Notes: generated from the letters alone by a model not told the origin. A stretch of DNA of 64,000 nt from Euonymus europaeus (GCA_963580455.1 OY756958.1:7948501-8012500); one strand, 5' to 3'; shown: positions 21,296 to 33,883, counted from the stretch's first letter. Made by a program: numbers and translations.

Positions 21296-22860
21296 TTTTT
21301 TTTTTTATAAAAGGCTTAGCCACAGGATAATATAGATAAGCCCTCACCAATGGCGTAGGAACACCAATGTACAAAGCAGGCTCTTCAAGTAGAAGACAAA
21401 ACAAAATAGAACAAGATTACAAACCAATTAAAAAACAGAAAACATTAGATTCCATGTTTGCAAGTGTGCCCAGACTCCCAAAGCCCACCACTACTGCATG
21501 GAGACTACATCCAGAGAACCATGTCCTGGGCACGGTGAACACCAGCCTTGGCAAGCCAATCTGCCACCCCGTTTTTTCCTCTAGGAATTTTCTCCATTAT
21601 GATATCAGGTAATTGGGCTTTTGCTAGGCTAATGGCATTCGCAATCTGATTCAGTTTCCAGGGGACATGATTGATGCTAGCAACCCACTTTAAAACGGTC
21701 ATGGAGTCCGTTTCTATGATGATGCCCAAACTTGCTACCATAGAAGCTGACAGTGATAGATTCAAAGCCTTCAATACAGCTCTCAACTCTGCTTCGTTCG
21801 ATTCACATATTCCAACTGGGCAGGAGAAAAGGCAGATGCAATTACCAAAATTGTCGCGTAGTATACCTCCAATGCCAGCTCGCCCTGGTTTCTCTAAAGA
21901 GGAGCCATCGACATTCCACTTAAGCATCCCATATGATGGGGGAGACCAAAGTAGTTCTCTGGATGGCTTGCTTTTTAACAAGCTGGACCAGACTTTTATT
22001 CCGCATGAGGAGAAGGCTAACTGAGAATTTGAGTAAGGGAAACCTAGGCACAAGGAGCATATCCATAAATGCAGCCGCACAAAAATTAGAGATAGAACAT
22101 CAACCCAATCAGCCACCTTTCCATTAAAAATTACATCATTGTGTTCCTTCCAAATAGACCACACAGTCACAAAAAATAACATCAACCACCATTTCTGTTG
22201 CCAGCAGCCTTTAATCCCCAAGCTAGGCCATTGCTCAAATAGACTGCATATATCAATGGTAGGGCACCAGCTTTGACCCCACCATTCCATAAGCTGATAC
22301 CACAAGTAAGACGGTCCATCACAATGGCAGAAAATATGATCAATTGTCTCTGGCACCCGAGAGCAGAAAGGGCAGACATTTAGAGAGGAAGGGATGATGC
22401 CCTTATAGGAAAGAAGATCACGGGTTGAGAGCTTTTTGTTCAATAGAATCCACACAAAGATTTCCACTTTTGGAGGCACTAGACCTTGCCAAATTAGTTC
22501 GTAACAGCCAGGAAATATAGCAATAGGAGGGGAATGCCGATTTTTCCTTTCCAACAAATTCTGGTATACAGAGGAGGTAGAGAAGTAGCCATCCGAGGTG
22601 AATTTCCATACCAGATTGTCAAGTCTGGATGGGGATAGGATGAAGTTATTTAGGTGATTTTTAAGATCTTCCACCAGTACCTCCTCCCATCTGAATAGCC
22701 TTCTGCGCCACATAAAATTCCAAGACCAAACATAATGACGCCAAAATCCCATTGAACTCAGTTGGTGATCTTGTTGTAACGATAGGCTGAAAAGTCTTGG
22801 GTAAAGAATATTAAGACCGGTGATGTGCAATGTGTCAGAGAAAGACCACATGTACGTGCA
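21296..22860 (-). mobile_element. 5'-truncated L1-type LINE
   Basis: A non-LTR retrotransposon 3' part. An ORF2 C-terminus (next entry) is followed on the minus strand by about 200 bp of 3' UTR and an 11-nt A tail (T run 21296-21306 on the plus strand). The 5' edge is near 22855, where the sequence GTGCAATGTGTcAGAGAAAg is repeated 38 bp further out with two mismatches. No clear TSD is seen next to the A tail. Confidence 0.82.
21505..22851 (-). pseudogene. LINE ORF2 C-terminus: zf-RVT and RNase H
   Basis: A continuous 448-codon frame covers the end of a plant L1-like ORF2. Residues about 100-190 carry the reverse-transcriptase-associated zinc-binding domain: W-K-F-T-S-D-G-Y-F-S-T-S-S-V-Y, V-P-P-K-V-E-I-F-V-W, and C-P-F-C-S ... 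E-T-I-D-H-I-F-C-H-C. Residues about 310-440 form an RNase H domain: L-K-W-N-V-D-G-S, with E-A-E-L-R-A-V and E-T-D-S supplying acidic residues, ending L-A-K-A-G-V-H-R-A-Q-D-M-V-L-W-M. The endonuclease and RT domains are absent, so the ATG is internal to an ancestral ORF and the reading frame is a remnant. The open frame suggests a relatively recent insertion. Confidence 0.9.
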
Positions 22861-22861
22861 A

Positions 22862-23671
22862 TGTGTTAGAGAAATACCACGATGAAAGGTTTACTCCACC
22901 ACCCTTATGTCGTGGAGTGGTGGAGCAACGACGTGACTTGTAATTCTCAATGGCGTTATCATTCCAACAACTAAATATTCTCCACTGAACAGAGTAATTA
23001 TTTTTGGCAATTTCTCATTGGTTCTTTTACTCAATATGATACCCACAATTCTCACAATGGCGAAGAGGAAGAAAGAACCCACAATTAGAGAAGAAGTGAA
23101 TGCGAGGAAGGGAGATTTGCAATACCTAAAGGATGGTATGAAATTCCTAATGGAAGCTTTGGGGAAAGATTCACTAGTACTAAGGTTAACAATCTTTGAG
23201 ATGTTCAAGTTGAAGGTTATCGTATGTTAGGTGATTGTTATTGATTCAGAGGAGCACACAAATGCTTATGTATCGACCGATAGATCTCCTAAGAAGAATC
23301 TTTCATCATTGAAAGAAGACAAAGCATTAAGTAATGGCACAAAGTGCACAAAGGAAAATCCTTGGGTAAGTATAGTGATTTTTAATGGAAAATTAAAGTT
23401 AGAAACATTTAGTTCCTTTTAAATAACACATATTGACTCTACGATGCAGAATTTTCTTACGCTAAGCTTCTCATACAACTGCACCGGTCACAAGAGAGAG
23501 GATATTTTTAGGAGCTATGTTTTTGCTGCAGATTTAAATCCAAAGTAAACGATCTCTAGAATGCATATACAACAAGTGTGGTTGGTTAACAAATAGAGTA
23601 CGTTTCGTGCTCAAATCCTTGGATTCTACATTGAATCTTTGGTGACCTGAATTGTATCTTGAAGAAAAGTA
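22862..23671 (+). pseudogene. Gene fragment left of the Helitron, possibly Ulp1-type host
   Basis: An exon-like stretch starts M-A-K-R-K-K-E-P-T-I-R-E-E at 23054 and continues to a possible splice near 23230. Then V-I-V-I-D-S-E-E-H-T-N-A-Y leads to a GTAAG after E-N-P-W at 23365. Further downstream frames have stops. No domain is recognised. Position suggests it is the 5' part of the same transcription unit as the Ulp1-like fragment beyond the Helitron (36590-37730), with the Helitron in an intron or between exons; this is inference. Confidence 0.35.
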
Positions 23672-23704
23672 TCATATACATAGTATAATAACGGAAACTA
23701 AAAT

Positions 23705-23945
23705 TATGCTCAAAGCATTCTAGGTGGTGCCACATCATAATCTTAATAGCTTTATAGTTTGCCACATGTTTGTTAATGGTTATATCTATAGGTGTATGTA
23801 TATGTTAATAAATAATGATGGAAAGTACAAACATGCTCACACCATTCTAAGTGATGCCACGTCAAGACCTCCTCAGTGTTATTGTTTACCACATATTTGT
23901 CAAAGGTTATATCTATAGTTGTATCTATAGGTTTGCTAATAAATA
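23705..23945. repeat. Two degenerate copies of a 115-120 bp subterminal repeat
   Basis: Both copies run GCTCA-A-GCATTCTAgGTGgTGCCAC through CCACATgTTTGT and GGTTATATCTATAG to CTAATAAAT (first from about 23708, second from about 23834). They sit just inside the proposed Helitron 5' end. Confidence 0.7.
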
Positions 23946-24719
23946 TATGAGGGGAAAAAAAACATAGATGGGTTGTGCAATTGTAGGATGTGCGGTTGTT
24001 ATTTTTATGAGTATAAAATATTCCAATTGTAAACAACTGTATTCTATTCCTGCAACTCAAACGTGCCAAGCTAACGGTCTACAACCTTAAAACCTTATCA
24101 CTTTACAGACAATCAAAATCATTGCCCCTTTCGTCTGGTTCATACCTTATTCGTAAGATGTTCTATTTTGCTAAATAATCATATTGGTTTTTTGCTATTT
24201 CCCCATAAAAAATCATGAACAAGACCAGAAATAAACTTCACACAACAAATCATGATTCGATGCCGCATATATCTATACAGGTAATTATATATTTGAGGTT
24301 ACTCCTGCAAATATTGTTCTGTTCTTGGTTATTCAAGAATCAACTCTTATTGGGTTAGTATAATTGAGGAAGTCAAACAACTTTGCTTGTGCTTTTTGGT
24401 AAATAGATTATTTTAAGGGTCATTGGTATTCTCATATTAATTAGTTCTATTTGTTTAAAAGTGGATTAAACAGCACCTTTAGCCTTCTGAATCTTTACAT
24501 TAATTGTTGGTGCATGTAGACACATTGTAAAAAACTTGCATCATTAAAGAAAAACGTCTCTTAGGAATGTATCATATTTCTTAATTAGGTTCATCACTTG
24601 TGGGAAAAATATTAATTTTAGAACATTGTCTTCAATTTATCCTTTGATCATATCAGTAGAATTGAAAGGTTTTACGAATTCCTATAATAAATGCACTCAA
24701 CCATTTTAGGTGCGTTGTG

Positions 24720-24727
24720 TATAAATA
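24720..24727 (+). promoter_or_regulatory. TATA box candidate for the RPA-like gene
   Basis: TATAAATA lies 51 bp upstream of the ATG at 24779, within TGTGTATAAATAACACC. A CAACC-rich leader follows. Confidence 0.5.
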
Positions 24728-24778
24728 ACACCACAAAGACTAGCAACTTTTGCACTAACCAACTACTTTATTTGCACT

Positions 24779-27069
24779 ATGGCTGATTCCTTGAAGAAAC
24801 TTGATAAATCAAAGATAAATTGGGAGGTTATAGCCCGCATCAGCCGTCTCTGGGATTGTACGAATGTCCACAAAAACAACGAGCTAATGAGCATTGATAT
24901 GCTATTGTTAGATGCTGAGGTAATAATCACTATTTTTAAAATAGTTTTCAATAGCAGAACTCCAAATAATATATAGACGGCATGCTAACATGTTCACTCC
25001 ATTTCCAAAAAAATTTAAAACATCCAGGGTACCCAAATCCATGGGAAAATTCGCAAGCGACAGGCTGAAATGTTTCGTAGTAAGATCAAAGAAGGTGACA
25101 TCTATTTAATAAAGAACTTCATGGTTGCTGATAGTGAAAATGCATACAAACCTGTAGAGGGAGAAATCACAATTATATTTTTGCCCGTATCTTCATTCAA
25201 AGAGGTTTCTTCCTATGATGGCCCTCCAATTGAAATGCACAAGTTTCACTTTCAGCAAAAGGAAGTAATTCTTGAAAGGCTAGGCAACCACACGTGTCTG
25301 ACAGGTATGGTTCACCAAAAAACTATAATCTACAACTAACCACTTTATTCTGTTGGAAACTCAAAAAAAATTGGAACTATTTATTTGTGCAGATGTGGCT
25401 GGTTTACTGCTTAAAATGGGTGAAATTGAAGATAGGCTTATCAATGGGTCCTTGGTCAACACATTAGAATTGGAAATTGAAATCACACGGTAATGCATCA
25501 TCATCTTCATATGCCTCACTGATTTATACATTGATTAAACTTTACTTTCTAGCATCACATTATTTGTGTTTTGGACTTTTATTTCTACATATAAATAAAT
25601 GAAAATGCATTTTGTGCGTATGACATCCATGTAGAAATTTCAAGTTGAAAACAACCCTATGGGCTGAAAAGGCAAGGCATCTTGAGGAGTTGATGAAAAA
25701 ACAAAGTCAAGGGCCATTTGTTGTTATCATCACATCCACAATGGTGAAAAAACTCTTTGGTATGTTATCTATCGAGCAACCTCATTTATTCATGCCTTGA
25801 TAAGTTTGTTTTTGAAAAAATAAAAAATCCCTTATATATGCAGGAGAAGTATGTCTATCATCATCTGCAGCAACAAAAATGCATGTCAACTTGGATGTGC
25901 CAGAAACAAAACGTTTGCCTCATAAGTATTCTTCTTTCTGTTTCAACTTTTAATCTTAAAACCCATTTGACATTGGAATTATAAAAAAGCTAAACTAAAA
26001 TTGGTTCCTTTGTTTTTGACAGTGCTGATATAAAACATACTTTTATAAGTGTGATGGATAGCAAAAAAAAATACAACCTTACCTTGGATGAGCAGAAGAA
26101 TGAGAATAGAAAATCTATTAATGAGCTTGCAATGATGATCCCCACCAAAGAAACCAATAACTCAGTCGTTGTTACCATTATGGCCAGGGTAAGGGAAGTC
26201 CAAAAGCGGTATGGATGGTGCTACAACTCTTGTGAAAACTGCAAAAGGAAATTGCAACATAAGGGCAATCTATTCCATTGTAATGAATGCAAACAGGATT
26301 CTGTCTTTCCTAATACAAGGTTAGAACTATTGACTAATTGTCATATTCTTAAAAGAATCCTATAATTTCCTTAAATATTTACTAATCTGGTAAAACCGCA
26401 GTTTCAAGGTTGAACTATTAGTTGTGGATGAGACCGGAGAGACAACCCTCGCTATGTTCGATAAAGAAGTACAAAATATCATTGGAGTTTCTGCAATGAG
26501 CCTCATGAGTCACTATGGAGCCTCCATTCGAGACTTGCCTCCCCAATTGAATAATTTCATTGGTCGACAATTTATATTCCAACTTCGACTGACGGATTAC
26601 AATCTTATTTATGGTCATCAGGAATATACAATCACAAAGGTTTACAATGTTGAGGCCAAAGGAAAGGAAGTTAAAAGAATCAATGGTATCAAAATAGAAG
26701 ATATAGATTTTGATACATCTCAGGTACCATTCTACAATAATACAAAAAAAAAAACTTATATTTTTCACTCAAAATTTTAACCATATATTGTTTTTATTTT
26801 ATAAAAATTTGAATTTGCAGGTAAACTCTAGGCAAGATGAAAAGAAAAACTGCGAGGTAAACAGTGATGCAGATGTTGTTGTGCCTTCTGAAAAAACAAA
26901 GAACAAACTGAGACGTGCTGCTACTAATAATGACTACAATATCTTGCAAGACGATTCAGATAACTCCCAACAAAATGATGAAGAGAGTCGATCAGAACAA
27001 GCTCCCATTAAAGACGCAAATTTATTAAACAAAAGGCATAGTAAGAGGTCAAAGATAAATTTGGACTAG
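24779..27069 (+). CDS. Helitron-carried RPA70-like ssDNA-binding protein, 8 exons
   Basis: Exons 24779-24919, 25028-25304, 25393-25489, 25635-25759, 25844-25925, 26023-26319, 26402-26723 and 26821-27069 all have GT-AG introns. They sum to 1590 nt, an uninterrupted 529-residue protein. Residues about 48-140 (G-T-Q-I-H-G-K-I-R-K and following) resemble the first OB fold (DBD-A) of replication protein A large subunits. Residues about 290-430 resemble DBD-C with a zinc ribbon: C311-x2-C314-x12-C327-x2-C330, followed by F-K-V-E-L-L-V-V-D-E-T-G. A charged Lys/Ser/Asp tail follows. Plant Helitrons commonly carry RPA-like genes, thought to protect single-stranded DNA during rolling-circle transposition; that role here is inference. 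No stop or frameshift was found, unlike the neighbouring Rep-helicase gene. Confidence 0.88.
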
Positions 27070-28041
27070 AAAAGTGATGATATTAATAAATTAAAAAATA
27101 TATAGTATTATCGTCATCCTCAAATCTATCTATTAAAATTTATTTGATGCATTATGTAATACAGTTGAGAAACAACTGATGTATTATTAGGTCTGAATGG
27201 TGTGATGATTTCTTGTTTATGTATATTTTGCTAAGAAAATATAAAATATTTGGTCATTCATATGGTCACAATCAAACCCTCTTGGATTATGATTTTTTTT
27301 TTTGTAACTATGCTTATTTCCAACATTCATATTCCGCCCATCAAGTTAGACAATAGGAAGCCTTCCTATACAAACTGTTAAAAAAAACCGAAAGACTTAT
27401 TAAATATGCTACTAATTATAATAGAAACAGGACATCACAATAACAAAACATCCAAAAACTCTGAATATTTATTAAAAATTTGCATATGCTTCTTAATTTA
27501 GACAGAACCTCTTCATATTAACATTCAAACAAGTCACAAAGTATACATGACCAACAATGAAACTAAGAATACGATCATCAGGTTTTATATTTACTTACCC
27601 ATAAAGGTTTTACAATCATACCTCCGACATATTTGAATTTGAAATAACACGGGCCACAACTTAAAGTAATTCTTGGTTCTCTTATATTAGAGTCATTTAA
27701 AATTAAAAAACTTATACTTATATAAAATGCTACGAAGAAACTGAGGAACTAATATAATATTCCAATTTTAAAAAAAAACTCAGCATTAATTGTATGCAAC
27801 GGATCTATTGCATCTATTCCTTTCAATAAATACATGCAATGTCAATCAGATTCATAATTCAAACATGCATCTTCATTTAATTTATGAAGTTATTCACATG
27901 AAGAGTCATGTTCAAACATCATATCTTTTCAACATACCTTATCACTCCTCAACAATCCTCTTATATATATTGAAACTGAAAACATAAACTATAATTTACT
28001 TTTGAATACAGGTTACGCTTTTACCAAAGTTGTCAAAAAAA
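27070..28041. other. Intergenic Helitron sequence, AT-rich
   Basis: This is the spacer between the RPA-like and F-box genes. No coding similarity. An AT-rich stretch with long A runs probably holds the RPA 3' UTR; no clear polyadenylation signal was assigned. Confidence 0.4.
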
Positions 28042-28798
28042 ATGATGAACCATTTTGAACGACTTCCACAAGATTTGATTGATGATATCCTCCAAAGGGC
28101 AACCAAAGACCCACTAACATTTTTCTCATTGAGGATGAGGTAATATGTCAATTGCTATTGTTTTAAATTTATATCTAGCATGCAGGAATTTATATCCATA
28201 ATACAATTTCCATCCAAGAAATGTCACAACATTTGAAAACGCAAAACTTTAACTCTATAATGATTACATTATGCCCTTCTATAGTTGTCATTGTTTCAGG
28301 AAAACCGTCAATAAACCAAATATTGCAAAGGATGTGGACGTTTGGAAACTTAGGAATCACATCACATTTCTTAGCAACAATGGAAAAGATTTTTTCAATT
28401 GCATGGTTTCATGGGGCAATGTAGATGCTAAGATCCTGTTGGTAACACATTATTTTTTCAATAAGGATATGATATTAACAGGGATGAATATTTTGAAAGA
28501 AGCGGTGAATATTGAAAGGAAATTCAGTGGATATGCACTTGCAATTGCTGCAACAAGAATGTACAGAAAACAATCACTAGAATTATTTAGGACTATATTT
28601 TTTGGCATCAATGACCGTAAGCAAGCTGTATTACTGTGTAGAAAAACATTTCGACGTATTGTTATGGTGCAAGCATGTGATAGAATTAAAATCACACACT
28701 TCTGCAGATCAACCAGTCATTTGCATTGGGACCGAAGCTGTTCGTCTATTCTTGGAAATAAGGAAAAGCAATATACATGTCTTGCTTGCCAGATATAG
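28042..28798 (+). CDS. Small F-box protein gene on the Helitron, 2 exons
   Basis: Exon 1 (28042-28139) encodes an F-box start, L-P-Q-D-L-I-D-D-I-L-Q-R and F-F-S-L-R-M-R. A GT-AG intron leads to exon 2 (28300-28798). Together they make a 198-residue frame. F-box proteins bind SKP1 and recruit substrates to SCF ubiquitin ligases. Exon 2 residues (N-I-L-K-E-A-V-N and Y-A-L-A-I-A) resemble the repeat-like region of the plant F-box group often found near transposons. The last 40 residues may be out of phase: an overlapping frame to 28808 is equally plausible, so a third exon or a frameshift is possible. It is probably a captured host gene, but expression is unknown. Confidence 0.65.
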
Positions 28799-29259
28799 AA
28801 ACTTATAAATTGCACCACCAAATTAATTAAGACTAATGTAAAAGTTTTGTTCTTGCATAAAGTTATATAGACGTTGTTTCCTCTTTTCAAATAATATATA
28901 TATATATATTCTAACACACAATTCGATATGATTACTTAACATTAAAATACAAAACTGCCAAAAAAAATGTATGTCTACCGAAACTAAGAATAAGATGAGC
29001 ACATTAAATAACTTTAAATAAAGCTAAAAAGAACCAAAATAGGCATCACTTTGGTAAAAAAAAAACCACTTAGAAGCAAGACCCGTAACGACTATAATTT
29101 AAAAGATGCTCTAAAAACAAATAAAAAAAACCCCTTTATTCTTTAACATATTTCTTTGATCTTCCTATTGTATTATGATATTGATTTCACACTTAAACTA
29201 GCCTTAAATTCATTTTTCAGGTAAGAGAGGTTACCTATATTAACAGTGTCACAAAAAAA
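28799..29259. other. Helitron spacer, no gene
   Basis: AT-rich sequence with A runs and a short TA microsatellite near 28900. It lies between the F-box gene and the Rep-helicase pseudogene. Confidence 0.4.
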
Positions 29260-32200
29260 ATGGCTCCTTCCAATCAAAATAAGCTCCAATTGCAGAACTC
29301 CATGAAAGCTAAATGCAAAGAAGCAAGGATGCGGAGAGTAGTGAAGTTAAAGGAGAAATTTTTTTTAAAATGTTCTACAAATCACAACCAACAACAATCA
29401 TATGGATACTTAGAATCTGACAGCACAGGTATTTGCCAGACTTTACGTGCATAATATATATTTATTCAATTGACATTAATGATTAAAGATTATGATATAA
29501 TTCAATTTAATATAAACTGCAGGTATATCAATTTTCAATGATGTAAATGTGATCAGGAGGCTGAATCAAAAAGAGGCTCGATCGCATCGAAAATATGCCT
29601 TACGCCGTCAAAGAGGATATACTGTATATGAGCTGCCTATGGACTGCCAAGCTAGATATGGTATGCAAATAGCTATTATTCGGATTTAAAGTTCCTATAA
29701 CACATTACATAATTCTAATATACCTTTAAAATAATGTAGCTAAAAAATATGTGGAGGTTCAACGCATGCGCAGGAAAAATTCATCCAATACAAACAACAA
29801 GGGAGTGATTAACATTAACACAAATGAAGAACAATCAAATGGAGGTAACGAATCTAAAAAACCATTTAAATGCCTATTAAATGTCAAATGCATGTCATGT
29901 TTTTATTTACTTTGTACATCTAAACAGCAAACATCATTTAAACTTCAAAATAAATAACACAAATTGAACATTTCAACTACGCAGGTCAAGTGCACTATTC
30001 TGGGCCACCTTCGTGTATATGCGAAAGCTGTGGAGCCATTTTTTGGTACGAGGAGCGAACAATAAAATCACAAAAACCAAAACAACCAAAGTTTTCAATT
30101 TATTGTATGTCTGGCAGAGTGAGCCTACCTTTGTCAAGAGCAGCACCACCATTGTTAGAATCTTTGCTATCTCCACACAATGGAAGTCGAGCATCAAAGT
30201 TCAAGGATAACATAAGATCATACAACTCAACATTTGCTTTCACCTCCATGGGTGGTCGTATTGACACCAAAATTAATGCAAATGGAGGGCAGTATGTATT
30301 TTGCCTTAATGGTCAAAACCATCACTTGATTGGTTCACTGTTACCTGAAGAAGGCAGGAAACCATGTTTTGCACAATTATATATATACGACACAGAATGT
30401 AACGCCCCGTCCCACGAAACCCTAATTTCTCGGGCTCGTAGTCCAGAACGCTACCTATATTATAATATAAACTTCCCCTACATTTAATTAGAAGTCTCAA
30501 TACACAATTATAGCCTAATTTAATTAAAATAACTAAATCTAAAATAAATGAGTCATCTCATATTTAAATAAGCAGTAGTACCCAATTAATATCCTCTAAA
30601 TACACCACTATGAATCTTATGCTTTTAATCCTCGTTCTCGAATCTACTCTTATTGTCATACATCAAGTTATTAACAATAAGTGCATAATAAATTCATTAC
30701 TTAATTAGTCAATCTTCCATAAAACCAGCTTCATCACATGAGCATCTTCTTCAGGATCTATGGCGACACCATCAACTCCTAAGTCAACATAATCATCTGA
30801 GAGACCATCACCTGCATCACGGAACATAGTGAGCCTAGGCCCAGCAAGTATTATCTATGCATGAATGCACGTGAACCATTTCTTTAGAGATCAGTCAACC
30901 ATTTAAATCCTTTTTCTAGTACTTGGGCCCATAACCTAGGTACACTGCTACAGAGCAACCGGTCGGGATTTTTCTTTGATTAAGTGCCCTACCAAAGAAC
31001 ACTTTCCAGTCAATAAAACATTTTTCTTTCCCTTTTCTTTTCTTTTTCCTCTTTTTTTTTTCAGTCAACATATACCCTCCCTGTAGCAGTTGTACTAGAT
31101 TCATAAAAATTCGTTAAAACATTTTCTTTGATACATATGTCGTGTATGTCATGACATGTCATGCTTCATGTAGAGCAACCAATATATGTCACCTCAATAT
31201 CGTCAATATATCATCACATAAAAGAACACAGTTCACAAATAGTCAACCAACACAGACTATTATACAGTCATCAACAGTTCAGTATCATATAACAATTCAA
31301 ACAATACCAGAACTATTATGCAAATAACACCTTCCCATAATATCCAACTCATTACAGGATTCCAATCAAATCAGTATCACTAGTCAAACAATTACGCAGA
31401 CAATATCGCATACAACTCATAAATTACATTGTTCCGTAATGCAGTTGGATAATACTTACCTCAATACACCTTCGTAATTCCAACAATTCAACTATAAGGG
31501 ACTCCTCCTGAAATTAATAACAACACTCATACCTATTAACATTTATTTAACATATTCTTTAAACTAATTATTTAAATTAATTATTTTCTGGTCAAACGGG
31601 TCAACCCACATGGGTGTGTGCCAGTTGGGTCAGTCAACCCGCCTCTTCTCTTTCTCTCTATCACGCGGGTCAACTGACCCGTTTAGCAGATGAGTCGGGT
31701 CATCGTCCCTAACGAGAACGGTGAATCTCACCTCCAACATGAGCTGATAGCACGACACACAACGAACTTAGCGCCGCCATCCTCCCCCTGATCGGTGGTC
31801 GAAATCTTGAGAAATCCAGCTTCAAAGTTCACGGCCAGTGGTATTCTTCTCCTCCGTTGGCGGCAAAACTCAACTTCTTTCGATCCGAAAGTGGCACCAT
31901 TGAGTTCCTCGCCCTCCATTTGTCCTTCCGGTGCCAAGAGCTTCGCCGTCCATGTCAGTCCCAGCGATTTCGCCTTCCGTCGCCGCCTCGTGTAGCCGAT
32001 GATCTCTTTTGGTTTTAGGTTTTGGTCCCTCGGGTTCTGTGCCATTCTTATATTTAATATTCATTTTAATTCTTCATTTGTCCTTTACAATTTTACCCCG
32101 GATCTTACGGCTTAATTACCCTAGAGACCTGTCTGTATTTACACTCTTACCATTATCCTCTTCATTATTATATTTTATATTTAAGTTTCCGGATTCATAG

Positions 32201-33883
32201 CAAATTCATTACTACTCCAATTCGAGTTATTCTTGCGCTCTCAAATTTTATTTCTCTTACGGAATTTATAAAAATTACCTTGGCAATATTTAGGTTTTCA
32301 TTTAGGTCAGTTATAATTTTGTTATAATCTCCTCATAATATGTGTCAATCTAATCTTCTGAAATTTCTGTGATAATTTAGGGTGGGGTGTTACACAGAAA
32401 ATGAGGTAAGCAATCAAATCACTGCAATCTCCAATGCAGAAAATAAAAAAAAATTGATGTGGGATTGATGGAATCACTCATCGAGATGGTTGATGAACAT
32501 AATATATTGGCAAAAAGTTTCAGGAATGCAAGAGATAGATTCAAGGTAGATCAACTCCAAAATGTGAGTTTGTGTCTGCATAGTTCTCGAAATTGTAATG
32601 GAAGAGAGTATAATCAGCCAATAAAACCTGAAATTGCAGCATTGATTGTTGGTGATTTCAATCCAGAACAACCTCATAGAGATATTGTGGTGCATCATCG
32701 AGCAAAAGGTTTAAAAAGAATAACATAAATGCATACAAGTTTCATGTCAATGCAGTATCCATTGTTATTTCCATACGGAGAGGATGGTTACTCAGATAAT
32801 ATAGAATACACAAAAGTAAGTGGTGTTAAAGACTACAAAAGAAGCTTTGTTACTATGAGGGAGTACTATGCTTGGAAACTTCAACAACGATATAATGAGC
32901 CGAGCACGTTATTGAATGGGGGACGCTTATTTCTGCAACATGTGGTTGATGCATACACTTGTATAGAAGAACAAAGATTGAGGTTTATAAGAACTCATCA
33001 AGACACACTCAGATCTGAACTGTATTTCGGATTACAAGATGCTGTCTCACGTGGTGACACCATTGCTACAGAGGTAGGAAAGAGAACATTACTACCTGCA
33101 TCTCATACTGGTAGTCCAAGATATAGAATACAGAACTACCAAGATGCAATGGCTATATGTCGATGGGCTGGATATCCAGATTTATTTATTACATTTACAT
33201 GTAATCCAAAATGGCAAGAAATCAAGGATATGTTGGATATCATTGGCCAATCAGACCCTTCAAAACGACCAGATGTAGTTGACCGAGTCTTTCAAATAAA
33301 GCTACATGAGCTGTTGCAAGAGAAGTATTCCTACAGAAGTTTAGATAGCATATGTAACCAGACTTCAGATATCAGCAACCAATACATCTTATACGCTGAT
33401 GAATTTCTAAACAGTCTGAAGATCCCAGGCATTCCTAACCATGAATTGGTTTTGAAAGTTGGATTACCAATAATGTTGTTACAAAACATTAATCAAACTG
33501 AAGGTCTATGTAATGGTACACGGCTTATTGTTACACAACTTGGAAAGTGGTTCATTCAAGCTGAAATAATGACGGGAACAAATGTGGGGGACAAGGTGTT
33601 CATTCCCAGAATAATTTTGTCGTCATCAGATACAAAATTACCCTTCACACTACGGAGAAGGCAATTCCCGGTAACCACATGTTTTGCAATGACTATAAAC
33701 AAAAGCCAGGGCCAGTCGCTAAAATTTGTAGGAATTTATCTTTTAAGACAAGTGTTTTCACACAGACAACTATATGTGGCTGTTTGCACCGAATGGGTCC
33801 TTCCATCTCCTCCAACCGCTGCCACAAAAAAAAAATCAAAAGCTTCAATAATCAGTACAACCAGTATAGTTTTGAAGAGATAA
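29260..33883 (+). pseudogene. Helitron Rep-helicase, core deleted and interrupted
   Basis: The exon-like order is 29260-29428, 29523-29660, 29740-29844 and 29985-30397, then resumption at 32395. N-terminal motifs: C-I-C-E-S-C-G-A-I-F-W, F-A-F-T-S-M-G-G-R, and G-S-L-L-P-E-E-G followed by A-Q-L-Y-I-Y-D-T-E at the solo LTR insertion. After the LTR there is a one-base loss in an A run near 32450 and a TAA at 32726. The frame 32729-33883 carries the Helitron-like N domain (Q-Y-P-L-L-F-P-Y-G-E and F-I-T-F-T-C-N-P-K-W). It then jumps, in frame, from L-H-E-L-L-Q-E-K-Y to the end of the PIF1-type helicase (F-L-N-S-L-K-I-P-G-I-P-N-H-E-L and T-I-N-K-S-Q-G-Q-S). The HUH nickase motif, catalytic Tyr and Walker A/B segments are absent. 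The C-terminus is also altered after Y-V-A-V. Confidence 0.92.
30398..32394. mobile_element. Solo-LTR-like element B (TGTAACGCCCC family)
   Basis: A 1997 bp block begins TGTAACGCCCCGTCCCACG and ends TAGGGTGGGGTGTTACA, flanked by the perfect TSD CAGAA (30393-30397, 32395-32399). It is clearly homologous to element C at 46220: both contain ATCACGGAACATAGTGAGCC, ATGCATGAATGCACGTGAAC and ACTGCTACAGAGCAACCGGT in the same order. It interrupts the Helitron Rep gene at the D-T-E/N-E boundary, so it arrived after the Helitron formed. There is no coding capacity; a GC-richer stretch near 31600-32000 is shared with C. Confidence 0.85.

Noticed and set aside
31728..32045. 105-codon minus-strand frame in solo LTR B
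   Set aside because: Lies in the GC-richer part of a non-coding LTR, is shadowed by plus-strand frames, and I see no domain.
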